DNA of 64,000 nucleotides, taken from the NCBI GenBank assembly GCA_026874595.1, contig CM049313.1, positions 13,825,508 through 13,889,507 of the forward strand, given 5' to 3'. Positions 24,076 to 36,301 of the stretch are shown piece after piece. The position numbers and the translations under genes are program-made. The stretch is from Sipunculus nudus. Taxonomy: Eukaryota > Annelida > Sipuncula > Golfingiida > Sipunculidae. The notes under the pieces are model-generated. The model was not told where the DNA came from. It did not search any database and worked only from the letters and a program-made list of their open reading frames with translations. How positions within the stretch are numbered: the stretch's first letter is position 1; the number at the start of each line of letters is the position of its first letter.

Positions 24076-24343
24076 ATTTCAGCTGGCTCTTTCCCGTGTC
24101 CAAGTGAAGCATCCACGGATCAAATTCGAGTCCAAGCAGCAATGAAACTGTCGCGTTCCGTGGCGGTGTTTGTCTTTGACCGTGGCCTGGTGTACCAGCT
24201 GAAACATGAATCGGGGACACAGAGACTGTGTGTGAAAAACGTGTTTTCACAGTGCGAGATTATGGGAATTGGTGGCGCCCCTGTCGATATGGCTTTACAA
24301 CATGAAGTGGACAACTATATCAATCTGTATCTGTTTCGTGGCG
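24076..24343 (+). CDS. PAN/apple-hemopexin-like protein, exon 2
   Basis: The acceptor CTTTTCATAG (24075) gives a phase-0 start matching the exon 1 donor. An alternative acceptor (TTTCAG, ending 24082) would change phase. Translation enters at ISAGSFPCPSEA, followed by blade 1 (VQAAM then VFVFDRGLVYQL) and blade 2 (PVDMAL then LYLFRGKMEL). Each has the hemopexin pattern of an alanine-rich strand followed by aromatic-Phe-x-G-x-x-Tyr. The donor is GGCG|GTGAGT at 24344 (phase 1). Alternatively an internal ATG at 24142 could start a shorter protein lacking a signal peptide. Confidence 0.6.
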
Positions 24344-25269
24344 GTGAGTATACTATCAGCACTCTTTCCTGTCGTTAAATTAAATTTCATTCCCTTAGTA
24401 AACGATACTGGATCAGCCATTCATCAAACAGAAGAATGGAAATTATATATTTATACCTGGTGAATCTACACCCATCCATCATAGGTCATTTCTACTCAAA
24501 ACGAAAACCTCTTGCAGTTAGGCACTATTGGAGCGCCGGGATGACTTGTCTCAAATCACTTCAAGGTCAAAATTTGTTACATTTTGAGAAATCACCTTCT
24601 GTTGACATTTTACATTGGCATGCTTTCAAAACATTATACATAATCCATGAAGTCCTTACCACAAAACACCCATTTTTATAATATTTTGCCTTGAAACAAT
24701 TCATATCCAGCGTAATTGAACGGACTACATTGCCCCTCTTCACCACAATGATACCTGCGCCGCCGGTCTATTTTGTAGCCCGGGCTTAAAAGCCAATAAT
24801 ACCCTAACCAGCAGAGTCGTACTATTGAGAGTCCGATTCAGTGCAGTGTGGCGAGTGTACGAGTGTCAGACAATACAGCAATCAAACGGGTACATGTCAC
24901 AGAGGACCACATGTTACGGTGTGGATTGTTATATGCTTGTAAACAGGAGGACGGTCCCCTGAGCCCTTACAAACACACACACGTACACGCGCGCTCATAT
25001 GGCTTGCACAAACCACAAATCAGTAAATTAACGTACTGAAATTAATCAACCCATTGTGGTGTACTGCTGTTCCGTAACGTTAAAACATAGTTACCTAAGA
25101 TAGATTTCCACAGATGAAGCCACAAAAAAAGTTGAAAAATTTCACATGTTATCACAAATTTATCTCATACGTGCCTAGTGATATATGTGTTTGTCATGTT
25201 TAGAAATAATATATACCTCCCACTGCCGCTCTTTTCGCTGTTAAGTTCTTTATTTTTACTTGCTTTTAG

Positions 25270-25751
25270 GGAAGATGGAATTAATGTCTTTAAGACCATC
25301 GGGCGCGCGCTTCCCGTTATGGCGGAGGGATCCACCTACGTACACCCTGATCAATGTAACAGGAAGTGGCTCCGCGCCGGGGACGAAAGCTGATGATGTA
25401 CTTGGTAGTGCTGCGGCGTCTGTTACTTTTGTCTGCAGTAAAGTAAACATCACATGCACGCCGGGAAGTGAAGGGGCTTGTTACTGCCTTTATATTTTCT
25501 TTAGCGAAGGGCTGGTTGAACTATATACCATAACTGTTGTACCGGCGACGCAGCAAGTGTTATTTGAGCGAGTTGAGGGCGACTACTGGCCCTGGAATAC
25601 AGCTTTTACCGGGGTTAGTGCGGCTGTAGAGAACGTGGACGGGACTGGGCTCATGGTGTTCACGGACACTTCCTACTTCAGCTGTCTGTGGAAAGACGCT
25701 GCCTGTACTGGCCATGGCGCCCTCTATGGTGACGTCTGGGCGGCGGGTTAG
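25270..25751 (+). CDS. PAN/apple-hemopexin-like protein, terminal exon
   Basis: The acceptor TTACTTGCTTTTAG (25269) joins in phase 1 with the previous donor. The frame then runs 159 codons to a TAG at 25749-25751. It encodes blade 3 (LGSAAASV, then CLYIFFSEGLVELYT) and blade 4 (GVSAAVENVDG, then GLMVFTDTSYF), completing a four-bladed set. N-x-T sequons (NVT, NIT) and paired cysteines fit a secreted protein. Compared with classical hemopexin domains (about 190-200 residues), the blade spacing is irregular and the similarity is weak, so this is a domain call by pattern, not homology search. GC content is clearly higher than in flanking DNA. Confidence 0.65.
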
Positions 25752-27711
25752 AATATTCCTTTAAAGCTATAAAAGACAACACTCATTTAAGAAATAGTGG
25801 GGGGAAATCCTAAGTATACTTTTTTTGGACCGCACGAGGATCCAGTTCACGCCAGGAAGTCCACACCAGTTGGCGATGTATGAGGCATTTGAGATAAACT
25901 TAACTTTCTAGTTAAATTACTGTCGGAACCTGGTCATATTTGATGGTTTGCAACATATTAAGCCCACACAATGCACATTATTATGACAAAACTATGTATT
26001 CTTAATGGAAACTGTGATCTTTTCATTGACGAGTCTGTAGAAATGGCAACCCGGTGGATTTTCGGCGAACTTCACCATAATTGGTGGTGTATCATTGGGC
26101 CATAGATACATCCGAGCCTAGAAGCCAACGGATTCGGCCGAGGTGTTCCGAAGGTATTCGCCCGTAGTTATGTATTCTCTGTTACCCGGAAGTAAAATAT
26201 TTCGTCATGCAATGGATCAACAGACGAGAAGTATGAACAGAGACCACAGTTACGGCACGGGACACTGTAACAACTTGGTGATATAAGCATTCGTGCTTGC
26301 GCTATGACCCAGTGGGTACCACACACCCAGGTCTGTTTTTAGAAAACACTTCCAGCCTGCTCAGACAGCATTAAAGAATTAAGGAAGGTACAATATTTAT
26401 ATGTATTGATAACCAAACCATTGCCTCAGCAGGATTTAAAACGTTTTATCGAAAACGTTAAACAGTTCCAAAAAAAGTGCCGTATCATGAATGATCAACT
26501 CGCATTCAAAAAAATTTGGACCGTTCTGCATTTTACATTACCGTGAGAAAAGGGTAATAGAAAAACAGACGGATTGCCCGTGTTTTGTCGTATGATTAGC
26601 ATCTACGTACTGAAGGATTAAAATTGTCTAGTCATATGATTATCATTTATTTACTGATTTATCAATGAATGATATAAACCTCTTTATATCATAACATGTT
26701 AGTAAGTGGCAATGAGAACATGACATCTGTATAAACCACAGTGGTCATTAACGCCGCCGTTTGTTCTTTAGGTTGCAGGATTTATCAGTTGTACCACTTC
26801 CCATTGTTCACATGATCGTCCTGTTACCGTGTCCTGCCAGGGACCTGTTTTTCCGATGGCATAACTTGTACATTGTTTTATTCAAACCAACAAGAAAATA
26901 TATACAACTAATATTTTATTAGTTAAAACTAGGCATATCTAACGCGGGCTTTATACAGAATGTATTGAGCTTGGACCAAAGTTAAATGACCAAACATGCA
27001 TCCACGCAGCTGGTTCATGAACTATGTATATTAGTTTCATAAGTTTCATTTTTACCTCCAGCATGTTTTATATGGGTGTAACATATACCTTTAACAAAGT
27101 CAGAATATACCAGATCTTGCAGAGTTAATTTATGCTGTGTCCACATGAGTGTTGTCAGTAACTAGCTGTTAAATATTAAACATTAAAAGTTAGATATTTC
27201 AGTATGGCCAACAAAGAGACGTTTCACCTGAACGGATATATTACACACACCTGCACCACTCATACCTTTATTGTATCCGTGGTTGCGGGATGACGTCATG
27301 ATTTGTGAGAAACTGACAAAGCTTTATCACTATTGATAACGCAATATCACTCTATGTTAGATGTATGGTAGGACTTTTTTTATTTGCTTAATGTTCATGT
27401 ATATACTGCATGTGTTTTACAGTTTTTCATAAATTATGGATACAAATAGCTAATATTCGTTTTTATACGTATTCAGTCATTTAACATATAAGAGAGACCA
27501 AACAGAATTAGTTTAATTTAAAAACAGCACATTATAAACACGACATTGAAATATGTGTCTTAAATATATGTCCTGTACTGGTTTTTTTTGTTCAATTATT
27601 GTGACCACAAAGGCTATACACACGTGCGAATGCAACTAGTTTGTGTATAAAACAGATAAATGGCCACTCGAGAGTAACTTGAATGTTATCCTCTTGTTTA
27701 TTTATCTAGGA

Positions 27712-27766
<55 letters not shown>

Positions 27767-27913
27767 GTGGAACCTTTCCTTACAGTCACCTCTGTACTAA
27801 AGGCATCTTCTGTTTACGACCACTTAGGGGCAGTCCCTTCTATATATATATAGAAGGTAGAAATACCCTCCGTTGTAAAGTGCTCTATGGCCTGCAGACT
27901 AGGCCAGAGTGGT
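25752..27913. other. no gene seen; probable 3' flank
   Basis: No further exon of the upstream gene and no recognisable gene was found. The stretch is AT-rich and includes a CA run followed by a TA run (27713-27766). A weak MITE-like fragment lies at 27767-27840 (GTGGAACCTTTCCTTACAGT). Confidence 0.5.
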
Positions 27914-28068
27914 ATAACACTGGAGAAAAACAACACTGTAAATTCACAACAATCTGTTTCACGGGATGCGACCCGATCATCAGGTGAATGTGGTTAGAAC
28001 CTGATGATCGGGTCGCATCAGGTGAAACAGACTGTTGTGAATTTACAGTGTTGTTTTCTCTCCAGTGT

Positions 28069-28069
<1 letters not shown>
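27914..28069. mobile_element. long hairpin (foldback) element
   Basis: Two arms of about 70 nt (27914-27983 and 28000-28069) are nearly perfect inverted copies, with a loop of only about 16 nt. The arm includes CACTGTAAATTCACAACA and GCGACCCGATCATCAGG. The 3' side abuts a TA microsatellite. A transcript would fold into a stem of about 70 bp. It is best read as a foldback MITE. No coding content. Confidence 0.85.
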
Positions 28070-28119
<50 letters not shown>

Positions 28120-28296
28120 ATAATGTGTGTGTATCTATATATATATGTATATATATATATATATATTATGTCATTATAATTAATTGTATTTATATTATAC
28201 TATCCGTGAAGACAATAAATACATGTTTTTATAAACAACTTGATCATGAAGTATAATACATACTATAGGTTTCTCATGCCCAGCCACTTAGATTTT

Positions 28297-28389
28297 GTTT
28301 TGACAGATTCGTCCATTTATATCAGCGGACTTAATTCAGCGGTCCCGCCGTCTGATGAAGTCCGCTTATATGAGTGGACAAAACTGTTA
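28297..28389. mobile_element. short palindromic MITE
   Basis: The left arm TTTTGACAGATTCGTCCATT followed by TATATCAGCGGACTT is the inverse of the right arm AAGTCCGCTTATATGAGTGG followed by ACAAAACTG. The arms meet near a GC-rich centre (GGTCCCGCCG). This family type is common in invertebrate genomes; no coding content. Confidence 0.6.
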
Positions 28390-28519
28390 CAACAAAAAGT
28401 AAGTGTCTGGGCATTAGAAACCTATAGAACAAATACATGCAATGTGGAGAAGGATAAGGAAGTGTCGTTCTGCGTGAAAAGACGGGAACACATAAAAATA
28501 TATAATAAATGAATAGATC

Positions 28520-30820
28520 TTATGAAGTTTAAATCTGTTGGGATTTTAACAATTAAATCATACGTCATCATAAATTATGAAAGCATTTATATTCAGCACT
28601 TAGTCAATAGCCGTTCATTTGGCAAAGGGAACGAAAACAGGGGTACGGCATTACAGTATTACATGACAATCATTATGCCATATGACGCAACATGAACAAT
28701 ATTAATACGCCGTCGTTTGAGTCACTTGGTCGCCCGATAAAAAAATGTCTAAGACTCAATTTCTCACAGACGGTGAAATGAAACCAATGTTAAGCTGCAC
28801 TGAAGGGAAAATCGAAATCATTAATTCGTTCTTCTGACAATTCAGGGTTAGTAATGTCCAAATTAGAGAGGTAGCCTCGCTCCGGGAGGGGGATCCCGGA
28901 TAAAATGAAAACATAATACGAGGGTACCCCAGGCAAAATAAATATTGATCTATTAGTTGTCATACTTGTTGAAACGATCGGGCCCCAGGTCTGGTTTCAC
29001 AGGAATATTTTAACTGTTGTAGAAAAGTGGATGCTACATTTAGAAACACAGTAGACTAGCAAAAAGTTCTTACGCCTTGTACCTCAGTAACTGGTACCTG
29101 AGAAGACTGGCATACGCCAAAAACAAAGTGTATCTCATAAAGTGTTGTCCACGTGTACTGTCAAATAACGTTGTGGATGAAAGAAAAGTTGTTGATATAA
29201 TCAAAGGTATTTGGGTTATATTAATTATAGATTAATTAAATATAGGTAAAAGTTAACCTCACCTTAAAATATCTGACAAAATATTTTTTTTTTAGAATTG
29301 AACTACCAAAAAATGATTACAGTAAAAAACATATGGTACTTTTAAATAAATGATAGGTAGATATAAATTATTCAAATCATAAGTGAAAGATATAAAAATA
29401 TACCCGCTTATGATGAACAAAGGAAACACATTTTCCGATTCGTTGAATTATAATTGTTACACTGTCTCTTAAAAATTTTAATGTATAGAAAGTATGCATG
29501 CTAAATCTGTATGCAAAGCTTTGAAAAAAAGAATTCACTTTTTAGAAACCAGTTATATTAACTTTTGTTAAAATACGTTCATTTTTTGTTCAAATTGTAC
29601 AGGTGTGTTAGTCATACTGCGGTGTTTCAAGTAAACTACGCAAGTATAACTTATAGATACTTTTTCATTTTATACCGATTTCTGTTTGTTATGTGTATCA
29701 TTAAAATATTTAGGGGAAATATAGTCAATGGTTTATTTATATATTTATGTATGTATTTTACAATATCTGATTTTGTACATTATAAATATGTGCTATACGT
29801 TTGTGACAAAGTTTGATTAAAGTAAACAAAAATAAATAAATATATTTGTTGGAAAAAATACAGCTGTGTGCCCATCATTTCCAGAATAAAATCAAATTCC
29901 TATTGGTTCAGCATTGTTCACTTCTGTTTAGCCTTTAATTGATGCTTTTTAATTATGTTATGGAAGATTTTGTAATCGCGTAGTCCGAAACCGGAATGGA
30001 ATCCCACAGTTTCACACTCAGTTAACATTAAAATGGAGACGGTTACTTCGCCAAAACAACTATTTAAAAAAAAATTACATTTTACTTCGTCAATATCTCG
30101 TCATTAAAGAAAATGCGTCCCTTGAAAACAAATCAGTTTTACAGCCAGATAGGCTACCAGAGCACGTCGGCTATAACCACTTTTTATTCATATCTTTATA
30201 AAAAACTATGTATCTATGCGCTTGATTTACTAGTGCACGGACAAAATATCGGCCATTATGTTATTCAAGCACAGGGCAGGAGATCGAACCAGACGGCATC
30301 AGGAAATGGCCGCTTACGCTTTTAATCAAAATCATTAGGGCAAAAAAATCTGCATCAATGAACTTCCGTTCATTTTTTCCCTCGTTGTTACTGGTCTGCG
30401 TGGATGGTTATGCGATATCAGGACCCTACATTTTACCCACGCCCAAAACCTCTAATCTTGTATCAAATCCACGTCACCATAGGATAAAAATACTCAACAG
30501 AGCCGAGTAAAACAAACGTGTAACCAGGCACCCATAAAGGGAAGCTGAAGTTGTAACCGAAAATCACCCCCATGAGTCAGAAAACCTCTTGACCTGATTT
30601 ATCAAATTTGTAATCCTAAAATTTATTACCATAACAATAATAATCTTTATGAAGCCTCTGTATTGGGTAAAACTCAAGGATCCTTCTATATCTCTTATTC
30701 ATCTCATTATCTCCGATATACCTGTCATTTACACTCAAGTTAGTAACGCGAAATAAAGGAATTAAAACGACAATAGACTTGTTTTACTTGAACACTTAAC
30801 GCATCCATTCGTTAACGTTA
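28520..30820. other. no gene seen
   Basis: AT-rich DNA with a SINE 3' fragment at 29980-30040 that matches 13950-14010. No exon is supported. Confidence 0.5.
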
Positions 30821-30825
30821 ATTTG

Positions 30826-31910
30826 GGACTGTGGACGCTGACAGTGTAGGACTGTGGACGCTGACAGTGTAGGACTCTGGATGCTGACTCTATAGGACTG
30901 TGGACGCTGACTCTGTAGGACTGTGGACGTGGACTCTGTAGGACTGTGGACGCTGACAATTTAGGACTGTGGACGTTGACTGTGTAGGATTGTAAACGCT
31001 GACTGTGTCGGATTGCGGACGTTGTCTATGTTGGACTATGGACGCTGATTGTATAGGATTGTAAACGCTGAATGTGACGAACTTTGGACGCTGACTGTGT
31101 AGGACTGTGGACGCTGACTGTGTAGGTCTGTGGACGCTGACAATTCAGGACTGTGGACGCTGACTGTGTAGGATTGTAACGCTGACTGTGTAGACTGTGG
31201 ACGTTGTCTATGTAAGAATGTGGACGGTGACTGTGTAGGATTGTGGACATTGTCTATGTAGGACTGTGGACGTTGTCTATGTAGGACCGTGGACGCTGAC
31301 TGTGTAGGATTGTGGGCGCTGACTGTGTAGGACTGTGGACGCTGACTGTGTAGGAATGTGGACCCTGACTGTGTAGGACGGTGGACACTGACTGTGTAGG
31401 ACCGTGGACACTGACTGTGTAGGACTGTGGACGCTGACTGTGTAGGACTAAGGACGCTGACTGTGTTGGACTGTGGACACTGACTGTGTAGGAATGTGGA
31501 CTCTGACTGTGTATAGGATTGTGGACGCTGACTGTGTAGGACTGTGGACCCTGACTGTGTAGGACTGTGGACGTTGTCTATGTAGGACTGTGAAGCTGAC
31601 TGTGTAGGATTGTGGACGCTTACTGTGTAGGACTGTGGACGCTTACTGTGTAGGGCTGTGGGCGTTGTCTATATAGGACTGTGGACGCTTACTGTGTAGG
31701 ACTGTGGACGTTTTCTACGTAGGACTGTGGACGGTGACTGTGTAGGACTGTGGACGTTGTCTATGTAGGACTGTGGACGCTGACTGTGTAGGATTGTGGA
31801 CGCTGACTGTGTAGGACTGTGGACACTGACTGTGTAGGACTGTGGACGTTGTCTAGGTAGGACTGTGGGCGCTTACTGTGTAAGACTGTGGACGCTTACT
31901 GTGTAGGAAT
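30826..31910. repeat. 23-bp minisatellite array (about 47 units)
   Basis: The unit is GGACTGTGGACGCTGACTGTGTA, written here as GGACTGTGGACGCTGACTG plus TGTA, repeated for about 1.08 kb. Two unit types alternate irregularly: one with GCTGACTGTGTA and one with GTTGTCTATGTA. Point variants and small indels are spread through the array, so it is old rather than newly expanded. Because 23 is not a multiple of 3, no frame persists across it, and the apparent serine/histidine/proline-rich open frames on the minus strand are artefacts. Confidence 0.95.
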
Positions 31911-32224
31911 GGACATTGCTGATCCAAACAAGAACGATAAGTGACCCACATTTTGGTGTCCGTGTGACGTCACGTTCTGTCTCTTTCGATGCTTAGAATT
32001 TGATCAGAATCTTAGGTGAGGCAAATTACAGCTGGACAAACTCAGGATTTGTTCTAATCTACTGCTTAATCTCTTAGTATCATGGTCATTACATATTCAT
32101 TTTACAGGTAGTTTGTATAGTATTAGGTTCTTTTTAAACCTACCTTGTTATAAAAAAAAACTAGGGACGGTTGGATCTCGACGCTCAGCTGTATTTGTCT
32201 ATTAGGATATTTTAAAGAAATTTT

Positions 32225-33200
32225 TATGAATGACGGTCCTGTAACCTTAACCAATGACCTTTTGACCAAAAAATCTAAGAACTTATTATCCCCGAACTTT
32301 CAGCATAAAGATTATTGTAACATCCTTCTAAAAATGCGGGTCCAGTGACCTTGACCTCTGACCAGGTAACCTCAAAATCTACAGATTTCTTCCACTTTGG
32401 GCAAGTAAGTCATGTGTGAAAGATGGAATGTTTGGGATGAAAAATTTGATTTACATTGCACCCACAATCATTTTGAAGATATGGCTCCTGTGCCCTTCAC
32501 GTTTGACCTCTGGACCCTGAAAATCAAAATGTTTTTTACTTAAGTGGTGGGTCATTAAGAAATCAAGTTTGAAGCCAATCTGTCTAGCCAAAGCAGTATT
32601 ATCATCCATAAACTAGTTTGTGAATGGATGGGCCTTGTGACCTTGACCTTTGACCTTATGACCAAAAATCGAAACGAATCTTCCCCTATTGACAGGTGAG
32701 TAATATCTTGAAGATGGAAGCTTTGTGATGAAAAGTTTGGCTAGAAATGCATACGCTTTCCTTCTTAAGAAATGGGTCCTGTGACCTTATCCTTTGACCT
32801 TTGGACCCTATGATCGACTGGGTTCTTACTTTAGCGGTAAGCCATATATAAATTAAGTTTGAAAACTTGAAAGATGGAGTTATCATCTGGAAACTAATTT
32901 GTGAACAGACGGCCCCTGTGATCTTGACCTTTGACCTTGTGACCAAAAATTTATTTATGCTCTCCCAATATTGGCAAGTAAGCTTTATGTGCAAGATGGA
33001 AAGTTTAGGATGAAAAGCTTGGCTTAAAATGCAGCCAAAAGCTTTTTAAATAAGGGAGTCTTGTGACCTTGAATTTTGACCTCATAACCCCAAAATCATA
33101 CAGGTTCTTTCTGTAGTGGTGGGCCATGTGTAAGTCATGTCTGAAATCCGTATGTCATTCCAACCTGGAGTTATCATCTTGAAACAAATTTGTGTGGATG
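32225..33200. repeat. array of ~140-bp monomers rich in TGACCT half-sites
   Basis: The motif CCTGTGACCTTGACCTTTGA recurs, with variants, at about 32230, 32338, 32480, 32629, 32768, 32910 and 33057. Spacing is mostly 139-149 bp (the first interval is shorter). Alternating monomers carry either GACCAAAAATC or ACCCTGAAAATC, so a two-monomer higher-order unit of about 285 bp is visible. Each monomer continues with conserved AAGATGGA and GATGAAAA segments. The array ends in a GACAGACAGACA tail. Confidence 0.85.
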
Positions 33201-35640
33201 GACGGATGGACAGAGAGACAGACAGACAGACAGATGAACAAACAGATAGACAGGGTGATTACTATAGGGCATTCACTTGTGATCAATAAACACACAAGGT
33301 TTTGGGACACTAGATGGAATCATAGCTGAGAAGCTGACATAATTGTTGTCATTTTATAGTGAAAAAAATAGAAAAATACGTTAAAAAAAGAAAAAATACG
33401 GGTGGTGCCACCACTTTTCTGGAACTAACAACACTAGTCATGGTCAATATTAAAGGCAAGTTTCATGACAATCCATGCATTAATTATCAAGATATTGGAG
33501 GTTTTGTATCAACTTTTTGATTATTCGGGGGGGGGGGGGTACTTAATTACAAGCCCCGTAGCCCGGAGGATATAGGTCGGAGTGACCTGTTTTCAAGTTT
33601 CCAAGGAGATTTTTTATGGACCTCCCTAGATATTAAGTTATAGGTTTCTAGGGACAGCGGTTACGAAGTGTGCCCTGCTAACGTATGACCGGACGGACGG
33701 ACGACGGACAAAGCGCCATACCTATACCTCACTTGACTTATAGTCAGCTGAGCTAAAAATTCATTCATTGTCATCCCTACGAGGATCTGTATAAAACCGC
33801 ATGCATGTATATCGGAACTAAACCCAACACCCTCAGTTGCTTAATTATATGTCGCCACACTGAGCAATTATTTGATTAATATCTACAACGGAAACCTGCA
33901 GTGGAAGCTTTTTTCAGCTTTAGCACTGCTTATGTTGAAATTAGTATGCTGGCCCATGTTTATTAATACTAACCAGTGAAGGTTAGAGTTGTCCAGTTAA
34001 CTAATTACTAGTGGGGGTAACCTGAGATCATAAGTTCCTTCCTGGTTTCGAAACTTAGTCATGATAACTTGCATTAAAATCTCTTTTATATACACCATTA
34101 TATTTGCTTTACTCTAAATCAGGGGAAGGGACCAAGTCAGATCATAAATCATGCTATATACCTATCCCTTGCATTCACATTTAACCAACCAGGAAAAAAT
34201 ACTTTTCTTACACAGTTTTTGAAAATTTTATCAAAGCAGAAAATCAGCATTTAAACATCGATAATATAGTGATTTAAAAAAAGAATACAGCTTTTACAAT
34301 TTTGCACATACGTTTGAAAACATTTAATCTAAAATAGAGCACTCGTGTTGCAAAATACTTGCACCTATACAAAGTAATTTATGAAGCATAAGTGACTACA
34401 TCGTAACTTATCACAAACATGAAAACGAGACAAAGCATAATTTTTCAATAGAAACTTGGTGAAATATATCTTTAGGTTACTGTGTCACTGTCGCGAGGAG
34501 AGTCAATGATACGATAGTTCCTAAAGAACCCAGTAGATGTCGCGTAAAGCTCTTTCCATGCTTTCAACAGTGCTTCTCTGATTCAATTGGTCGGTTACGT
34601 AAAGCACGGCCTACCAGCGGGGCATATTTTCACGGAACGGTAAGCCGACGAAGCCAAAAGTGTCCGATAATACCCCTTATTTTTGTCTGTCCCAAAACTC
34701 TTGTCCGCACTTTTTTTCTTGATCAATATATATGATTAATGTTTCATGATTAATATTATTTATAATAATATTTCTTAATAATGCCCTTCGGCCTTAAGAT
34801 ATTCCGCCAATTTTGTTTAAAGTAGAAGTTTGCGACTCTGTTGCGTTATCTATGCTAATCGTCCGTAGATGGCGTCCTGCCGGCACAGCTGATCAGTACA
34901 TTTCTCCATGGTATGTACAGTTTCGATGTCTATGGTTGCGTGTCGATTTTGTAAGACAACATGCAGTGACGTCACAGAGACGTCACAATGGCCGGACCTT
35001 CTACTGACTGACGTCATCGCCTTGCCTGGCTTGTTTATGATCATTTCTCATGCAATGATAAAAATTCTATACGATGTAACCTGCTTTATCTCAAACGAAT
35101 CCAATGCTCGGCTGAACAGATCCTGCAGCCTTTGGACCAGACATGTTTATAATGCTTCACTTTTAGGAAAAATTATCCCGGAAAAAAAAAAAAACCGGCG
35201 AGGGTTTTGGGACGGATCAATTTAGTTTACTCTGGGAAACAGATTAATTATACAGATATCGCCAGATTGTTATCATTATATCTATATATCTATATATTCA
35301 TATATAAGCAACCTAAAGAGGAATCACATATTTTCGTTTCACCTGAATAAATGGTATTCCATGTGCGGATACAGAATCTGAGAAAAAGAGGGGCCTTATT
35401 TCCGAAACACAGATATAACATGCAAGTCCGGATTTTATTATGGGTTTTATACTCAGGTCTCTCATGTATAAATATAGGAAATAAAACGATGATAATTTCA
35501 TAATCCGTCGCCGCTTTTCGGTATTTAACTGAATTTTTTCCGTTTCCCAGTTTAGGCAAAACGAGCGCCCCCTTTGACTCGCGGCTAAATTATGAAGAAT
35601 GTTCAACATAATTTTCAACATAATTTAGCTATGTTTTACA
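33201..35640. other. no gene seen; repeat fragments
   Basis: Contains a poly-G run (33529-33538), an AGGTCGGAGTGACCT site (33574-33588), a GACGGACGGACGACGGAC repeat (33690-33710) and AT-rich DNA. On the minus strand an AATAAA at 35439-35434 could be the polyadenylation signal of the receptor gene ending at 35647. Confidence 0.45.
35434..35439 (-). terminator. candidate polyadenylation signal of the Gr-like gene
   Basis: AATAAA on the minus strand, 208 bp downstream of the receptor stop codon (TAG at 35649-35647). Position is plausible; the hexamer alone is weak evidence. Confidence 0.35.
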
Positions 35641-35646
35641 AAATCA

Positions 35647-35775
35647 CTAGAATGTGGTATTTTGTAGCATGGTCATGTTACAAGGGACAACGCAGCTGCC
35701 GAGTGGCACGACACCTGGCGGCGTTACCTGAAACTGGAATATTACCACTGCATACGTCACCACAGAACCAACAAC
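35647..35775 (-). CDS. gustatory-receptor-like protein, exon 4 (TM7)
   Basis: The acceptor TTTTTTTCTGCAG precedes base 35775. The exon reads in phase 0 for 42 codons to TAG. It encodes TM7 with TYAVVIFQF, an exact fit to the Gr-family signature TYhhhhhQF (residues 381-389 of the assembled protein). A tail of about 27 residues follows, containing two cysteines. A possible GT donor sits right after the Q of QFQ (GTAACG), so an extra downstream exon is conceivable; the simple read-through to the stop is preferred. Confidence 0.9.
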   Translation of the reverse strand, partial: VVGSVVTYAVVIFQFQVTPPGVVPLGSCVVPCNMTMLQNTTF

Positions 35776-35794
35776 CTGCAGAAAAAAAGATCAA

Positions 35795-36035
35795 ATTCAT
35801 ACATATAGAACAAAATCACATTCAAATATATACAGTCAATAGTTTATCCGTGTTTTGGTGGTTAACGTTTCGTCGACATGCCCATGAAAACCCACAAAGC
35901 ATTTGATAAAACTGATAAAATGAATTAGGTAACAGGTTAAATAGACGTATTGTGCACGTTCGTTTTAGAGTACTTCCTTATTTATTCAGGAATATAGACC
36001 CATTGAGAAATGAACCATGATCTGAAACATGCGTC
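35795..36035. repeat. duplicated 230-bp segment in the receptor's last intron
   Basis: This segment in the intron between exons 3 and 4 is similar along its length to 51825-52060. Shared blocks include CAAATCACATTCA-like, TGTTTTGGTGGT, CGTCGACAT, GAGGTAACAG/TAGGTAACAG, TATTGTGCACGT and GAGAAATGAACCAT. The similarity stops at both ends before the receptor exons, so it is a dispersed repeat rather than a second receptor copy. Confidence 0.7.
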
Positions 36036-36139
36036 TAAACATAAAGCTGCCTTTCCATTAACGCGAATTCCCTGCAGTGTGATAGCGTGAGTAGAGAGAA
36101 CAACAGAGATCCACAGATACATTTAAATATATCAAATAT

Positions 36140-36290
36140 TTGTGTGGGTGTTTGTGTATGACATTGTGTGTGTGACAGCCTGTTTGTTAGGGTTAGTGCG
36201 TGTGGGTGTGAGGAATGGTGTGTGTGGGCTTGTGTTTGAGGGTGTGCGTCTGTGTGAGTGTGTGATGGTATATATATGTGTGTATATACA
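36140..36290. repeat. degenerate GT-rich microsatellite
   Basis: An imperfect (GTGTGT)-rich tract on the plus strand lies in the intron immediately downstream of receptor exon 3 in transcript direction (minus strand). It produces the His/Thr-rich apparent frames there, which are not coding. Confidence 0.85.
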
Positions 36291-36301
36291 GTACCACTCA
36301 C

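Noticed and set aside
30762-31250. Ser/His/Pro-rich minus-strand frames
   Set aside because: Produced by the 23-bp minisatellite, whose period breaks any frame; not genes.
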